Shown here piece after piece: positions 6,073-13,005 of a DNA stretch of 13,005 nucleotides. How positions within the stretch are numbered: the stretch's first letter is position 1; each line of letters opens with the position of its first letter. Source of the DNA: Desulfoprunum sp. (GTDB taxonomy: Bacteria > Desulfobacterota > Desulfobulbia > Desulfobulbales > Desulfocapsaceae); contig JAUYSF010000478.1 in the NCBI GenBank assembly GCA_030696435.1, positions 1 to 13,005 on the forward strand, given 5' to 3'. Below the pieces are notes generated by a model. It searched no databases and was not told where the DNA came from. It was given only the letters and a program-made list of their open reading frames with translations. The position numbers and the translations under genes are program-made.

Positions 6073-7881
6073 TCAGGAAAACATATCTATGTCCATATGC
6101 AGTTCGTGCATTTTGCGATAGAGGGTTGAACGATCAATATTCAGGATCCGGGCGGCTTTGGCCTTATTGCCTCCGGCCTTCTGCAGGGCGGCCAGAATTA
6201 TCATCGTTGTTTGCCGTTCCTGGTCCGAGAGCTCAGGGTGTCCGCCCGCCATCACCCGACTTTCCTCAATCTTCAACGGCGCCTCCGCCAAACCTCGCAG
6301 GTCTCCCTGGCTCACCTGGCTGACTTCCTCCGGCAGATGTTCGCAGGAAATGGTGGATCCTGTGCAGAGGATGCAGGCCCGCTCGATGACGTGTTCAAGC
6401 TGGCGGACATTGCCGGGCCACTGGTAGCGCAGAAGAAGGCCCATGGCCTGCTCGGAGATACCGGTAATGCTCTTTTCCATCCTGCGGGCGAAATGATCGA
6501 TGAAGTGGTTGGCGAGCAGCTCTATATCGCCCTCTCTGACCCGCAGCGGCGGCATACGGATATCGATGATCAGGAGACGGAAATACAGATCTTCCCGGAA
6601 ACCGCCATTGGTAACTTTCTCTTTGAGATCGGCATTGGTAGCTGCAACAACCCGTACATCGACCCGAATTTCCTTGTCACTGCCGACCGGATAAAACGTT
6701 TTTTCCTGCAGGAAACGGAGCAGGCGCAACTGCATGTTCATCGAGACATTACCTATCTCATCGAGGAACAGGGTGCCGCCATCGGCCTGGAGTATCCTGC
6801 CCATCCTGTTCTCTTCGGCGCCGGTGAAGGAGCCTTTGCGGTGGCCGAACAATTCGCTCTCGAGAAGATTCTCCGGCATCGACGCGCAGTCAACCATGAT
6901 AAGCGGTCGATTGCGCCGAAGACTTTCCTGATGCAGGGCATGCACCACAAGTTCCTTGCCCGTGCCGCTCTCGCCTGTGATCAGCAGGGTAGTATCGACG
7001 CGGGCGATATTCTCGACCATCATGTAGACATTCTGCATGACAGGGCTGGCCCCGATCATTTTATGGAATTGAGTCCTGCCGGGCCTTTGACTCTGTACGT
7101 TGTGACTCATGTCCCTGAAGACCAGGACGGCCCCGGCAGGCTCCCCTGTACCGTCGTCAAGCGGCGATATGCAGATACTCAGCACCTTGCAGACGCCATC
7201 CGGAAAGCACTCACGACGATGATCCGAGAGCTCCAGGCCGGTCTTCATGACATCGGTCACATTTTCCGTCAGCCGGCAAAGATCCTTGTTCAGGCAAAGG
7301 GCGGCGAGATTACCGCCTTCCTCAAGCCCCGACTGCAATGTGCCGAACAGTGCGGTGGCGGCCTGATTCATCTTGAGGATATTGAGATCCTTGTCTACGG
7401 AAATAATACTGTCGGTCACACTTTTGAATATCGTTTCGAGAATACGTCGATAGCGTTCCCCGGCAAGCTCCGCCTCTCTCTTTTCCAGTTCCAGACGATA
7501 CTGCTGAATGGCCAGCCGTGCGGTTTTCAGCAGAGCCTCCTTTTCGACCGGCTTGGAGAGATAGTCGAAAGCCCCGAGCCGTACGGCCTCCGAGGCAGTT
7601 TCGACATGGGGATAGCCGGTGATTATCACCACGGGGCAGAATACCCTGAGCTGCCTGAATCGTTTCAGCAAATCGATGCCGGAATGGCTCTCCAGGACGA
7701 TATCACAGATAATGAGATCAAAATTCCTCAAGGATACCGCCTCGATCGCCTCGTCGTACGAACCGACAGCCAGAACCGTTTCGTATCCCGCCCGTCTCAG
7801 AAAAATGCTGAAGGTATTGCGCAGACTGACCTCGTCATCAATTACGAGAATAGCGGTTTCCGTCAGTGTCGTACGTGCCAT
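6073..7881 (-). CDS. NtrC-family sigma-54 response regulator, REC-PAS-AAA+-HTH
   Basis: This 602-residue regulator has a full set of activator motifs. Its receiver domain (about 8-125) has acidic pocket D15/D16, phosphorylation site D60, T88 and K110. A PAS domain at about 145-258 is inserted before the ATPase. The AAA+ domain (about 275-505) has Walker A GESGTGKE (303-310), sigma-54 contact loop GSFTGA (350-355, usually GAFTGA), Walker B TLFLDEIG (370-377) and WPGNVRQLEHVIERA (488-502). A Fis-type helix-turn-helix (about 568-594, ending RSTLYRKMHEL) binds DNA. It lies 41 bp after the PAS protein gene, probably in one operon with the kinase. The next promoter downstream is a sigma-54 promoter, so the ftsH-redox operon is its most likely target. 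The PAS domain may add a second, phosphorylation-independent input. Confidence 0.94.
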   Translation of the reverse strand: MARTTLTETAILVIDDEVSLRNTFSIFLRRAGYETVLAVGSYDEAIEAVSLRNFDLIICDIVLESHSGIDLLKRFRQLRVFCPVVIITGYPHVETASEAVRLGAFDYLSKPVEKEALLKTARLAIQQYRLELEKREAELAGERYRRILETIFKSVTDSIISVDKDLNILKMNQAATALFGTLQSGLEEGGNLAALCLNKDLCRLTENVTDVMKTGLELSDHRRECFPDGVCKVLSICISPLDDGTGEPAGAVLVFRDMSHNVQSQRPGRTQFHKMIGASPVMQNVYMMVENIARVDTTLLITGESGTGKELVVHALHQESLRRNRPLIMVDCASMPENLLESELFGHRKGSFTGAEENRMGRILQADGGTLFLDEIGNVSMNMQLRLLRFLQEKTFYPVGSDKEIRVDVRVVAATNADLKEKVTNGGFREDLYFRLLIIDIRMPPLRVREGDIELLANHFIDHFARRMEKSITGISEQAMGLLLRYQWPGNVRQLEHVIERACILCTGSTISCEHLPEEVSQVSQGDLRGLAEAPLKIEESRVMAGGHPELSDQERQTTMIILAALQKAGGNKAKAARILNIDRSTLYRKMHELHMDIDMFS

Positions 7882-7922
7882 GGCGATTCCCCGGCTGAAA
7901 AGTTGAAATGCGGTGCAGGTCT

Positions 7923-8675
7923 TCAGGCAAAGGTGTTCATGTCGCGAAAAACGACAACGGCCCCGGTCAACATACCGCGATCCCTGATAGGGGTACTGAC
8001 ATATTCCACCGGGAAACTGGAGCCGTTCTTACACCAGAAGATATCACCGGTTTTATAGTGAACCAGCCCATCCCGGTAGGCCATATAAATAGGGCAGGAT
8101 TCAACGGGATGGGCAGTGCCGTCGGCATGCGTATGGTGGATCAGCTGATGGTGCGTATTGCCGAGCAGTTCCTCCGCCTCCCAGCCGAGCATCAATGAAG
8201 CGGCCTTGTTCATGAAAATGACCTTTCCCTGGTTATCGAGACCGAGTATGCCTTCGCCGGCGGAATCGAGGATCAGATGCAATTGCTTCTGCAGTTCGCG
8301 AACCTCCTCTTCAGCCTGGATGCGTTCGGCAATTTCCCTGTTTAATGATCCATTTACAACCTGAAGCTCGAAAACCCGCTTCTCCATGACCTCGTCAAAC
8401 TGGACACGCAGGTTGTGCATTTCACTGTGCTGGAATTCCACTTCCTTTTTCAGCTTGTCAACCATCAATTCCTGCTCTTTCATGGCCTGCCGGAATGTCA
8501 GGAGAACGACGGCAAGAAACGCGGGAAACAGCAGGCAGGTTTCGATAAAAAACTCGGTCCTGCCGGAAACACTATCAAAAATATGGAGCAGGACAACCAG
8601 ACCGAGAAGGACTGACCATTCAATTGTCAGCAACAGCGCTGTGCTTGCTTGTTTCTTGCTTAGAGTTCTTTGCAT
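7923..8675 (-). CDS. Membrane PAS-domain sensor without a kinase domain
   Basis: This 250-residue protein has two membrane segments (about 12-34 and 41-62), a long charged coiled coil (about 65-130), and one PAS domain (about 130-247). It ends directly after the PAS core, at VVFRDMNTFA. There is no histidine-phosphotransfer or ATPase domain, so it cannot act as a kinase alone. It overlaps the 3' end of the histidine kinase gene by 16 bp and precedes the regulator gene by 41 bp. It may be a membrane-bound sensing partner that docks to the soluble kinase through its coiled coil, or a remnant of a hybrid sensor that lost its C-terminus. The PAS carries C194 in a PVESCPIY segment common in environmental PAS domains. 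The ligand is unknown. The start codon is ATG with only a weak ribosome site, as expected for a coupled gene. Confidence 0.85.
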   Translation of the reverse strand: MQRTLSKKQASTALLLTIEWSVLLGLVVLLHIFDSVSGRTEFFIETCLLFPAFLAVVLLTFRQAMKEQELMVDKLKKEVEFQHSEMHNLRVQFDEVMEKRVFELQVVNGSLNREIAERIQAEEEVRELQKQLHLILDSAGEGILGLDNQGKVIFMNKAASLMLGWEAEELLGNTHHQLIHHTHADGTAHPVESCPIYMAYRDGLVHYKTGDIFWCKNGSSFPVEYVSTPIRDRGMLTGAVVVFRDMNTFA

Positions 8676-10675
8676 GATCGCACCGGCAAATCAATTATGA
8701 AACGGGCCCACTCACCCTTTTTACTCTGCACCTTGATGGTACCCCCATGTTCTCGCACCAGGCCATGACTGATACTCAGCCCGAGGCCTGTCCCCTCGCC
8801 CTTTGGCTTGGTCGAGAAAAACGGGTCGAACAGTCTTTTCTGGATTTCCGGTTCTATACCGATACCCTGGTCGGTAAACGTCAGCCTGATAAAATCCTTT
8901 TCCTCCTGTCGAGATACCTCTCCTTTGATTTCAAGTTTTTTCTCGGCGCAGGGCTGCGGATAGCGCATGTTCAGGGCATACCGGGCATTGCTGATTATGT
9001 TCAGGACAACCTGCTGTAATTGCTGCTCATTGCACAGCAGAGATGGCAGAGGTTGAGCGATGTTGACGGAGCAGACAATCCCGTCTTTTTTCAGGAGGTG
9101 GGCGACCAGATGCAGACTGTTTGCGACTATGGTTTCGATTCGCGATGGGGCATGAGCTTCTTCTCTCCGACGGGCAAAATCAAGCAATTTCGAGACAATT
9201 CCGGCAATCCTCTTGCCTTCGCTGATAATGTTGCCGAGATTTTCGTTTGCATCCGGATCGTGTGGGTCGTCGAGAATTATCTGGGCATAGTTGATGATGC
9301 CGTTTATCGGATTGTTGATCTCATGGGCCACCCCGGAGGCCAGTTCCCCTATTGCCGCCAGATGAGCCGCCCTGATCGCCTCCGCCCTGATGGCTTCCTC
9401 TTCCGTCAGGTTTCGGGCGACCAGCAGGGTTGCATTGATTTCACCGTTTTCCTCAAGGAGCGGGCTGACGGTCAGCATATATGTACCATGCAGACCGTTT
9501 AATTCAGTTTCGGAAATCTGGGTCTTCTGGTAGCCGATAAACTGTTCCAACGGACATTGTTCACCACCGGAATGGCCGCCATGCAGGATATCACAGACTT
9601 TTTTGCCGATCACTTCGTCACGGTGCTTTTTGGCGGCAGCGCAGGTCGCCGGGTTCGCTTCCAGGATTGTCTTGTCATTTGCCACCACCAGGGCCGGATC
9701 CTGAATGGCGATAAAAATCTTTTTCCAACGGGCGGTGAACATATTGAGCTGCTGGTCCGCCGCCAGAGTTTCAGTTTCATCGATACCGAGCATGACCAGG
9801 CCGACTTTGCCTTTCTCAATATTATGCCGGATCGAACCGTGCCAGTTTATAAAGCGTTCCGTTCCGTCCCTGGTGAGTAAAGGGGCCTTGAAATGAATAC
9901 TGGCCTGTTCGCCTTTGAGAATCTCGGAGAAAAGCTGTTGAAACTCACGCCTCTTTTTCGGACTGATCAGCACGTCAACCCAGTATTTCTCCAGTATTTC
10001 CTGCTCGCCGTACCCTGTCACCTGTTCTGCTTTTTTATTGAAGGAGGCAATCGTCCCGCATGGTCTGATTGTCACTATAAGCTCTTGAATAGTATTGATA
10101 ATTTCCTTATTAAAATCGAGTTCGTCATGAAACTTGAGCGCCATGTCCCGGGAAAAGAGAGCAAGCCAGATATCATCTATGACATGGGCAAGAAACTCTT
10201 TCCTCAATTCACTTATATGACCTTTTCCCGGATAATTAACCGCCACAAAACCATAGGTCCGGCCTTGATAACCGACAGGCCAGACAAGATACGAACCATC
10301 CCCGGCCCCTTTGACGCCGAACCGGTCAAGGTCGATGTGCAGATACAATGGTTCGTTGAACGAGGTGAAATCATTGTTGAAACGCTCAATGAGAACCTCT
10401 GCCAGGGCATTTTGCAGGAGAGAATCGCCAGGTCTGGCGGTTGGGCTGGAGGCGTAAAGAATGAATTGGGATTTTTCTCTGTCGAGATTTCCGATCCAGA
10501 CGGAATTGCAGTGCAGGGCTTCATGCAGAACAGTGCAGCAATTCTGAAATATGAATTTCGAACTCTGCGCCTGAGGGTCACCCAGACTGTGCTCCCGGAT
10601 AGCGGTCAACAGTCTGCTGCGGTGCTGGAAGAGTTTCAGGGCTTCCGCCTCTCTTCCCGAAGATGGTTTTACCAT
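8660..10675 (-). CDS. Soluble sensor histidine kinase, GAF-PAS-PAS-HisKA-HATPase
   Basis: The 671-residue product has no membrane segments or signal peptide, so it should be cytoplasmic. A GAF-like region spans about 20-180 and two PAS domains lie at about 185-300 and 310-425; the second has C361 and C374. The dimerisation helix contains H451 in GVAHEINNP, the phosphorylated histidine of NtrB-type kinases. The ATPase domain shows the N box around N563, DQGIGI (602-607), DPFFSTK (617-623) and GEGTGLGLS (626-634), so catalysis should be intact. The start has GAGGA six bases upstream. The gene is followed by the membrane PAS gene (16-bp overlap) and the NtrC-type regulator, its probable phosphoacceptor. 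No clear promoter is visible in the 224-bp gap before it; a TTGACG at 10831-10836 lacks a good -10 box. The signal is unknown; a redox or energy cue is a guess from context. Confidence 0.93.
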   Translation of the reverse strand: MVKPSSGREAEALKLFQHRSRLLTAIREHSLGDPQAQSSKFIFQNCCTVLHEALHCNSVWIGNLDREKSQFILYASSPTARPGDSLLQNALAEVLIERFNNDFTSFNEPLYLHIDLDRFGVKGAGDGSYLVWPVGYQGRTYGFVAVNYPGKGHISELRKEFLAHVIDDIWLALFSRDMALKFHDELDFNKEIINTIQELIVTIRPCGTIASFNKKAEQVTGYGEQEILEKYWVDVLISPKKRREFQQLFSEILKGEQASIHFKAPLLTRDGTERFINWHGSIRHNIEKGKVGLVMLGIDETETLAADQQLNMFTARWKKIFIAIQDPALVVANDKTILEANPATCAAAKKHRDEVIGKKVCDILHGGHSGGEQCPLEQFIGYQKTQISETELNGLHGTYMLTVSPLLEENGEINATLLVARNLTEEEAIRAEAIRAAHLAAIGELASGVAHEINNPINGIINYAQIILDDPHDPDANENLGNIISEGKRIAGIVSKLLDFARRREEAHAPSRIETIVANSLHLVAHLLKKDGIVCSVNIAQPLPSLLCNEQQLQQVVLNIISNARYALNMRYPQPCAEKKLEIKGEVSRQEEKDFIRLTFTDQGIGIEPEIQKRLFDPFFSTKPKGEGTGLGLSISHGLVREHGGTIKVQSKKGEWARFIIDLPVRSCKEL

Positions 10676-10899
10676 GCGCTGTCCTCAAATGGACCAAATG
10701 GTTCATCCATGGTTGGCTAGGCTTTCTGCGGGCACTCAATCTGCATGGACAAAACACTCAGCCGACAACAAATTGCCGATGACGATGCTTTCTGCCTATC
10801 AGAATGCATACCACCATACAATGGATGTGTTCGTCAAGTGTGCATGTCCATCTTTGTGACGTGACCGCAGTTGTCAGGAGCTTTCTCCTCCACCTTCCG

Positions 10900-11646
10900 C
10901 TACAACAGATCGCTTCTCAGCCAGTAGTAGACGATATAGGTTCCGGCCACCAGCAACAGGATGGCCGAGATTTTCTGAATATAGGGCAGAAACCGGCGCA
11001 GGGCTCCGACGACCACGCCCTCTTTCACCAGGGCAATACCGAGGGTCAGGACCAGGAGTACAGAACCCATCCCTAAGATATAGCTGACAAACTGGTACAC
11101 GCCAGCGGTGATATTTTTGGCCGCGATCGAACTGCCCATAACGAGCAGGAAGATCGGCAAGGTGCAGCTCATCGAGGTGGCACCAAAGGCCGCCCCAAAG
11201 AGAAAAAAGCCGCCGACTGTCATCCGGCGGGGATCTCCGAATCTGTCGGCCAGACGGAGCATAAAGGAAAACGACAGGTAATTCCCCAGTAAAAGCCAGA
11301 TCCCCATAATGATCAGGATACTGCCGATGACGAGGGCCAGCCAGGGGATCACATGATTGAGGAAGGTGCCGCCCACGGTGATAATGCCACCCACCACGCC
11401 AAAGAGCAGACCGAAACCGGAGGTGACGGCCGCTGTGATACCTAGGGCCTTGAGCATCCGACGCAGCAGCGACTGCTGGTAGAACCCGGCATCCTCAGCC
11501 CCGAGATAAAGGGTCAGATAGACCGGCAGCATGGCAAAACCGCAGGGGTTCACCGCCGAGACCATGCCGGCCCCGAAGGAATAGCCAAAGGGCAGATAGA
11601 TCGCGACATGCCCAAGCCATTGGCTGATTAACGCCTGTATATCCAT
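10900..11646 (-). CDS. CcdA/DsbD-type transmembrane thiol-disulfide transporter
   Basis: I chose the ATG ending at 11646 (248 residues) because AAGGTG lies nine bases upstream. Earlier in-frame starts (a TTG ending at 11682 and an ATG ending at 11679) lack a ribosome site. About six membrane segments are visible. The two redox-active cysteines of the CcdA family are present: C35 in NPCGFAMLP and C161 in SMSCTLPIF. Proteins of this family carry reducing equivalents from cytoplasmic thioredoxin across the membrane, often to keep apocytochrome c thiols reduced for haem attachment. That fits the multihaem cytochrome encoded in the operon downstream, although the two are about 5 kb apart and not evidently in one transcript. 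No periplasmic thioredoxin-like partner is fused or adjacent. The alternative is a general periplasmic disulfide-reduction or metal-resistance role. Confidence 0.88.
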   Translation of the reverse strand: MDIQALISQWLGHVAIYLPFGYSFGAGMVSAVNPCGFAMLPVYLTLYLGAEDAGFYQQSLLRRMLKALGITAAVTSGFGLLFGVVGGIITVGGTFLNHVIPWLALVIGSILIIMGIWLLLGNYLSFSFMLRLADRFGDPRRMTVGGFFLFGAAFGATSMSCTLPIFLLVMGSSIAAKNITAGVYQFVSYILGMGSVLLVLTLGIALVKEGVVVGALRRFLPYIQKISAILLLVAGTYIVYYWLRSDLL

Positions 11647-11707
11647 TGCGAGGTTCACCTTAAAAATGTTCTTTACCATCAAAGATGAGAACTATTCAGC
11701 GAATTAA

Positions 11708-11819
11708 ATCGCTATCGAAATCGAATCGAGTTCGCAAAAATCATAGCAGTTTCAGGAAAAGTGCGACTGCAACTCAGAATTCACTGCACCGGAAGACGCA
11801 ATCCGATTTCGATAGCGAT
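11708..11819. repeat. 16-bp perfect inverted repeat bracketing an 80-bp spacer
   Basis: ATCGCTATCGAAATCG (11708-11723) is the exact reverse complement of 11804-11819. The whole 112-bp unit lies in the non-coding gap between lpxC and the ccdA-like gene. No transposase or terminal duplication is visible. It may be a REP-like or MITE-like element, or a scar of one. Confidence 0.7.
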
Positions 11820-11833
11820 AGCGATTTCGATCC
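11804..11833. repeat. Hexamer tandem array CGATNN x5
   Basis: Five consecutive six-base units read CGATTT, CGATAG, CGATAG, CGATTT, CGATCC. The opposite arm near 11708-11725 has the same six-base rhythm on the other strand (ATCGCT, ATCGAA, ATCGAA). Similar AT/CG hexamer runs are, from memory, dispersed in several proteobacterial genomes; I could not check this. Confidence 0.65.
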
Positions 11834-11872
11834 CGCTGGACTCAATGACAACAAACTGAACAGTTACAATTA

Positions 11873-13005
11873 TTATTGCCTTCCTCTGGAACTGCTCTGA
11901 ATAGCCTGATACAAGCGTTCCACCAGGGCCTGATTGTAACCATGAGAGGTCATGTTGGCGGTAATGCGTCCTCTGATGGAGAAACCGAGCAGATAGAGGT
12001 CTCCGAGCAGGTCCAATATCTTGTGGCGCACGAATTCGTCGGGATAACGGAGTTCCGTATTGATGACTTTGCCTTCGTACATGATGATATGGGAATTGAG
12101 ATATCCACCACCGACCTTGCCAAGTCTCTGGGCCATTTCGATATTTTCAAAGGTATTGAATGATCGAGCAGGGGCGATCTCCTTGGCAAAAGATCCTTTT
12201 TCAGGATTGAACGTGAAAATCTGTTCACCTATGGGCAGAGGGTAGTCAACCCTCATTGATATTTCGAATCCTGCAAAAGGCTCGGCATAGAGATGCTTTT
12301 CATGCCTCTCCTCGGTTCCCACTCCGATCTTCTCGCGGATGACGGCAACCCTGGTGAAGGCTGGCTGTTCCTCTATCCCTGCTTGCGCTATGAGGTCGCA
12401 GAAATCCTTGGCGGAACCATCTATGTTCGGGACCTCGTCGTCGACCTTTACAAGCACGTTGGTTATGCCGTGCATGGAAAAGATTGCCATCAGGTGTTCA
12501 ACAGTGCGTACCTGTTGCCTGCCGTTATCGAGTGTGGTGGAGTTGGCAGAGAATGTCTTTGATGAGCCAGTTTTGGAAAAATTTCCTAAGGAGGTGATAT
12601 GGCCAGGGATGGTTTGTCCGTCGAGAGTTTGAAAGACGATCCCTTCATTAATCCCCAAGGGGCTGAGGATGATACCTGTTTTCCGGCCGCTCAGAAGCCC
12701 AACACCGTTCAGGACAACATTCTCTCTGAGGGTCCGTTGAAGTTCGGGAGAATCCACTACCTCCACCATGCCGGGGGGCAGCAAAAGGTCGGCACTGGCG
12801 ATCTCAAGTCCGGTATCCGAAGCAAGGGTCGAGTCGCTCCTTGCAGGTTGATGCTTAATGGCAGATTTCACCTTGTCGAGCAAAACCTCCAGATGCAGCG
12901 GTTTTTCCATAAAATCGTAGGCCCCGGCCTTAATGGCGGCAACTGCCGTCTCGATGCCGGCATGTCCGCTCATCATGATGATGGGGAGTGTGGGAAATCG
13001 GCCTT
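11873..13005 (-). CDS. lpxC: Response-regulator receiver domain fused to LpxC deacetylase (5' end outside window)
   Basis: LpxC removes the acetyl group from UDP-3-O-acyl-GlcNAc, the committed step of lipid A synthesis. The frame is open to the right edge, so the start lies beyond 13005. Numbering from the Met ending at 12976, residues 1-42 plus the edge-proximal PTLPII are the last third of a CheY/NtrX-like receiver domain (S3 of MMSGH and K25 of FMEKP are conserved). After a linker, LpxC spans about 75-367. Its zinc ligands H161 (in TVEHL), H318 and D322 (in EFVRHKILD) are present, as are E160, K319 and the base H345 (in SHGYN). The usual GGSLDNA segment is GGYLNSH (289-296 region), with Asn at the typical Asp. 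The enzyme should be active, with possible control by phosphorylation. It has no visible link to the redox operon. Confidence 0.9.
   Translation of the reverse strand, partial: GRFPTLPIIMMSGHAGIETAVAAIKAGAYDFMEKPLHLEVLLDKVKSAIKHQPARSDSTLASDTGLEIASADLLLPPGMVEVVDSPELQRTLRENVVLNGVGLLSGRKTGIILSPLGINEGIVFQTLDGQTIPGHITSLGNFSKTGSSKTFSANSTTLDNGRQQVRTVEHLMAIFSMHGITNVLVKVDDEVPNIDGSAKDFCDLIAQAGIEEQPAFTRVAVIREKIGVGTEERHEKHLYAEPFAGFEISMRVDYPLPIGEQIFTFNPEKGSFAKEIAPARSFNTFENIEMAQRLGKVGGGYLNSHIIMYEGKVINTELRYPDEFVRHKILDLLGDLYLLGFSIRGRITANMTSHGYNQALVERLYQAIQSSSRGRQ

Noticed and set aside
6211..8058. 615-codon open frame on the plus strand
   Set aside because: It lies antisense to the NtrC-type regulator gene, whose domains and motifs are complete. 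The plus-strand product shows no recognisable domain, so it is a shadow of a GC-rich gene.
9893..10720. 275-codon open frame on the plus strand
   Set aside because: It is antisense to the N-terminal sensory part of the histidine kinase and shows no family features.
10800..10840. Possible sigma-70 promoter for the histidine kinase (TTGACG)
   Set aside because: No acceptable -10 hexamer is found at 16-18 bp spacing, so I do not list it as a promoter.
10870..10890. Small AGGAG/CTCCT hairpin after the ccdA-like gene
   Set aside because: The stem is only five base pairs with no T-run, so it is not a credible terminator.
11685..11900. Small plus-strand open frame with an Asp/Ser/Phe-rich repeat
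   Set aside because: The repeated residues are simply the CGATNN hexamer array read in frame; there is no ribosome site or homology.

Overview
The window looks like a chromosomal segment of a Gram-negative anaerobic bacterium, most likely Desulfobacterota (perhaps the Desulfobulbales). LpxC implies an outer membrane. The c3-like multihaem cytochrome, the HybA/HybB-type redox pair and the PAS-rich NtrC-type two-component system are typical of sulfate, sulfur or metal reducers. This placement is inferred from gene content, not from a marker gene. Every convincing gene lies on the minus strand, so transcription runs from the right edge to the left.

From right to left the layout is as follows. 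(1) The right edge cuts a gene whose visible part is the end of a response-regulator receiver domain fused to a full LpxC domain. (2) A 226-bp gap contains CGATNN hexamer repeats and a 16-bp perfect inverted repeat. (3) A CcdA/DsbD-type membrane thiol transporter follows. (4) A signalling set comes next: a soluble GAF-PAS-PAS histidine kinase, a kinase-less membrane PAS protein overlapping it by 16 bp, and an NtrC-family regulator (REC-PAS-AAA+-HTH). (5) A 285-bp control region holds a good sigma-54 -24/-12 promoter and two inverted repeats. (6) A five-gene operon reads away from that promoter: a transposase-derived zinc-ribbon protein, an FtsH protease, a pentahaem cytochrome c, a Tat-exported protein with four 4Fe-4S clusters, and a HybB/NrfD-type membrane protein. 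It ends at a 15-bp-stem terminator. The leftmost 200 bases or so hold nothing I can support.

Three of the four junctions in the operon are ATGA stop/start overlaps, so the transposase-like gene, the protease and the redox complex appear to be made as one translationally coupled unit. The inferred model is that the kinase and PAS protein sense a redox or energy cue. The NtrC-type regulator then activates sigma-54 polymerase just upstream of the operon. The operon builds a quinone-linked cytochrome c/FeS/NrfD membrane complex together with its own quality-control protease, while the CcdA-like protein may supply reductant for cytochrome c maturation. The most novel element is the transposase-derived first gene, which has degenerate catalytic motifs and no separate mobile-element boundaries and is locked into the protease/respiratory operon.
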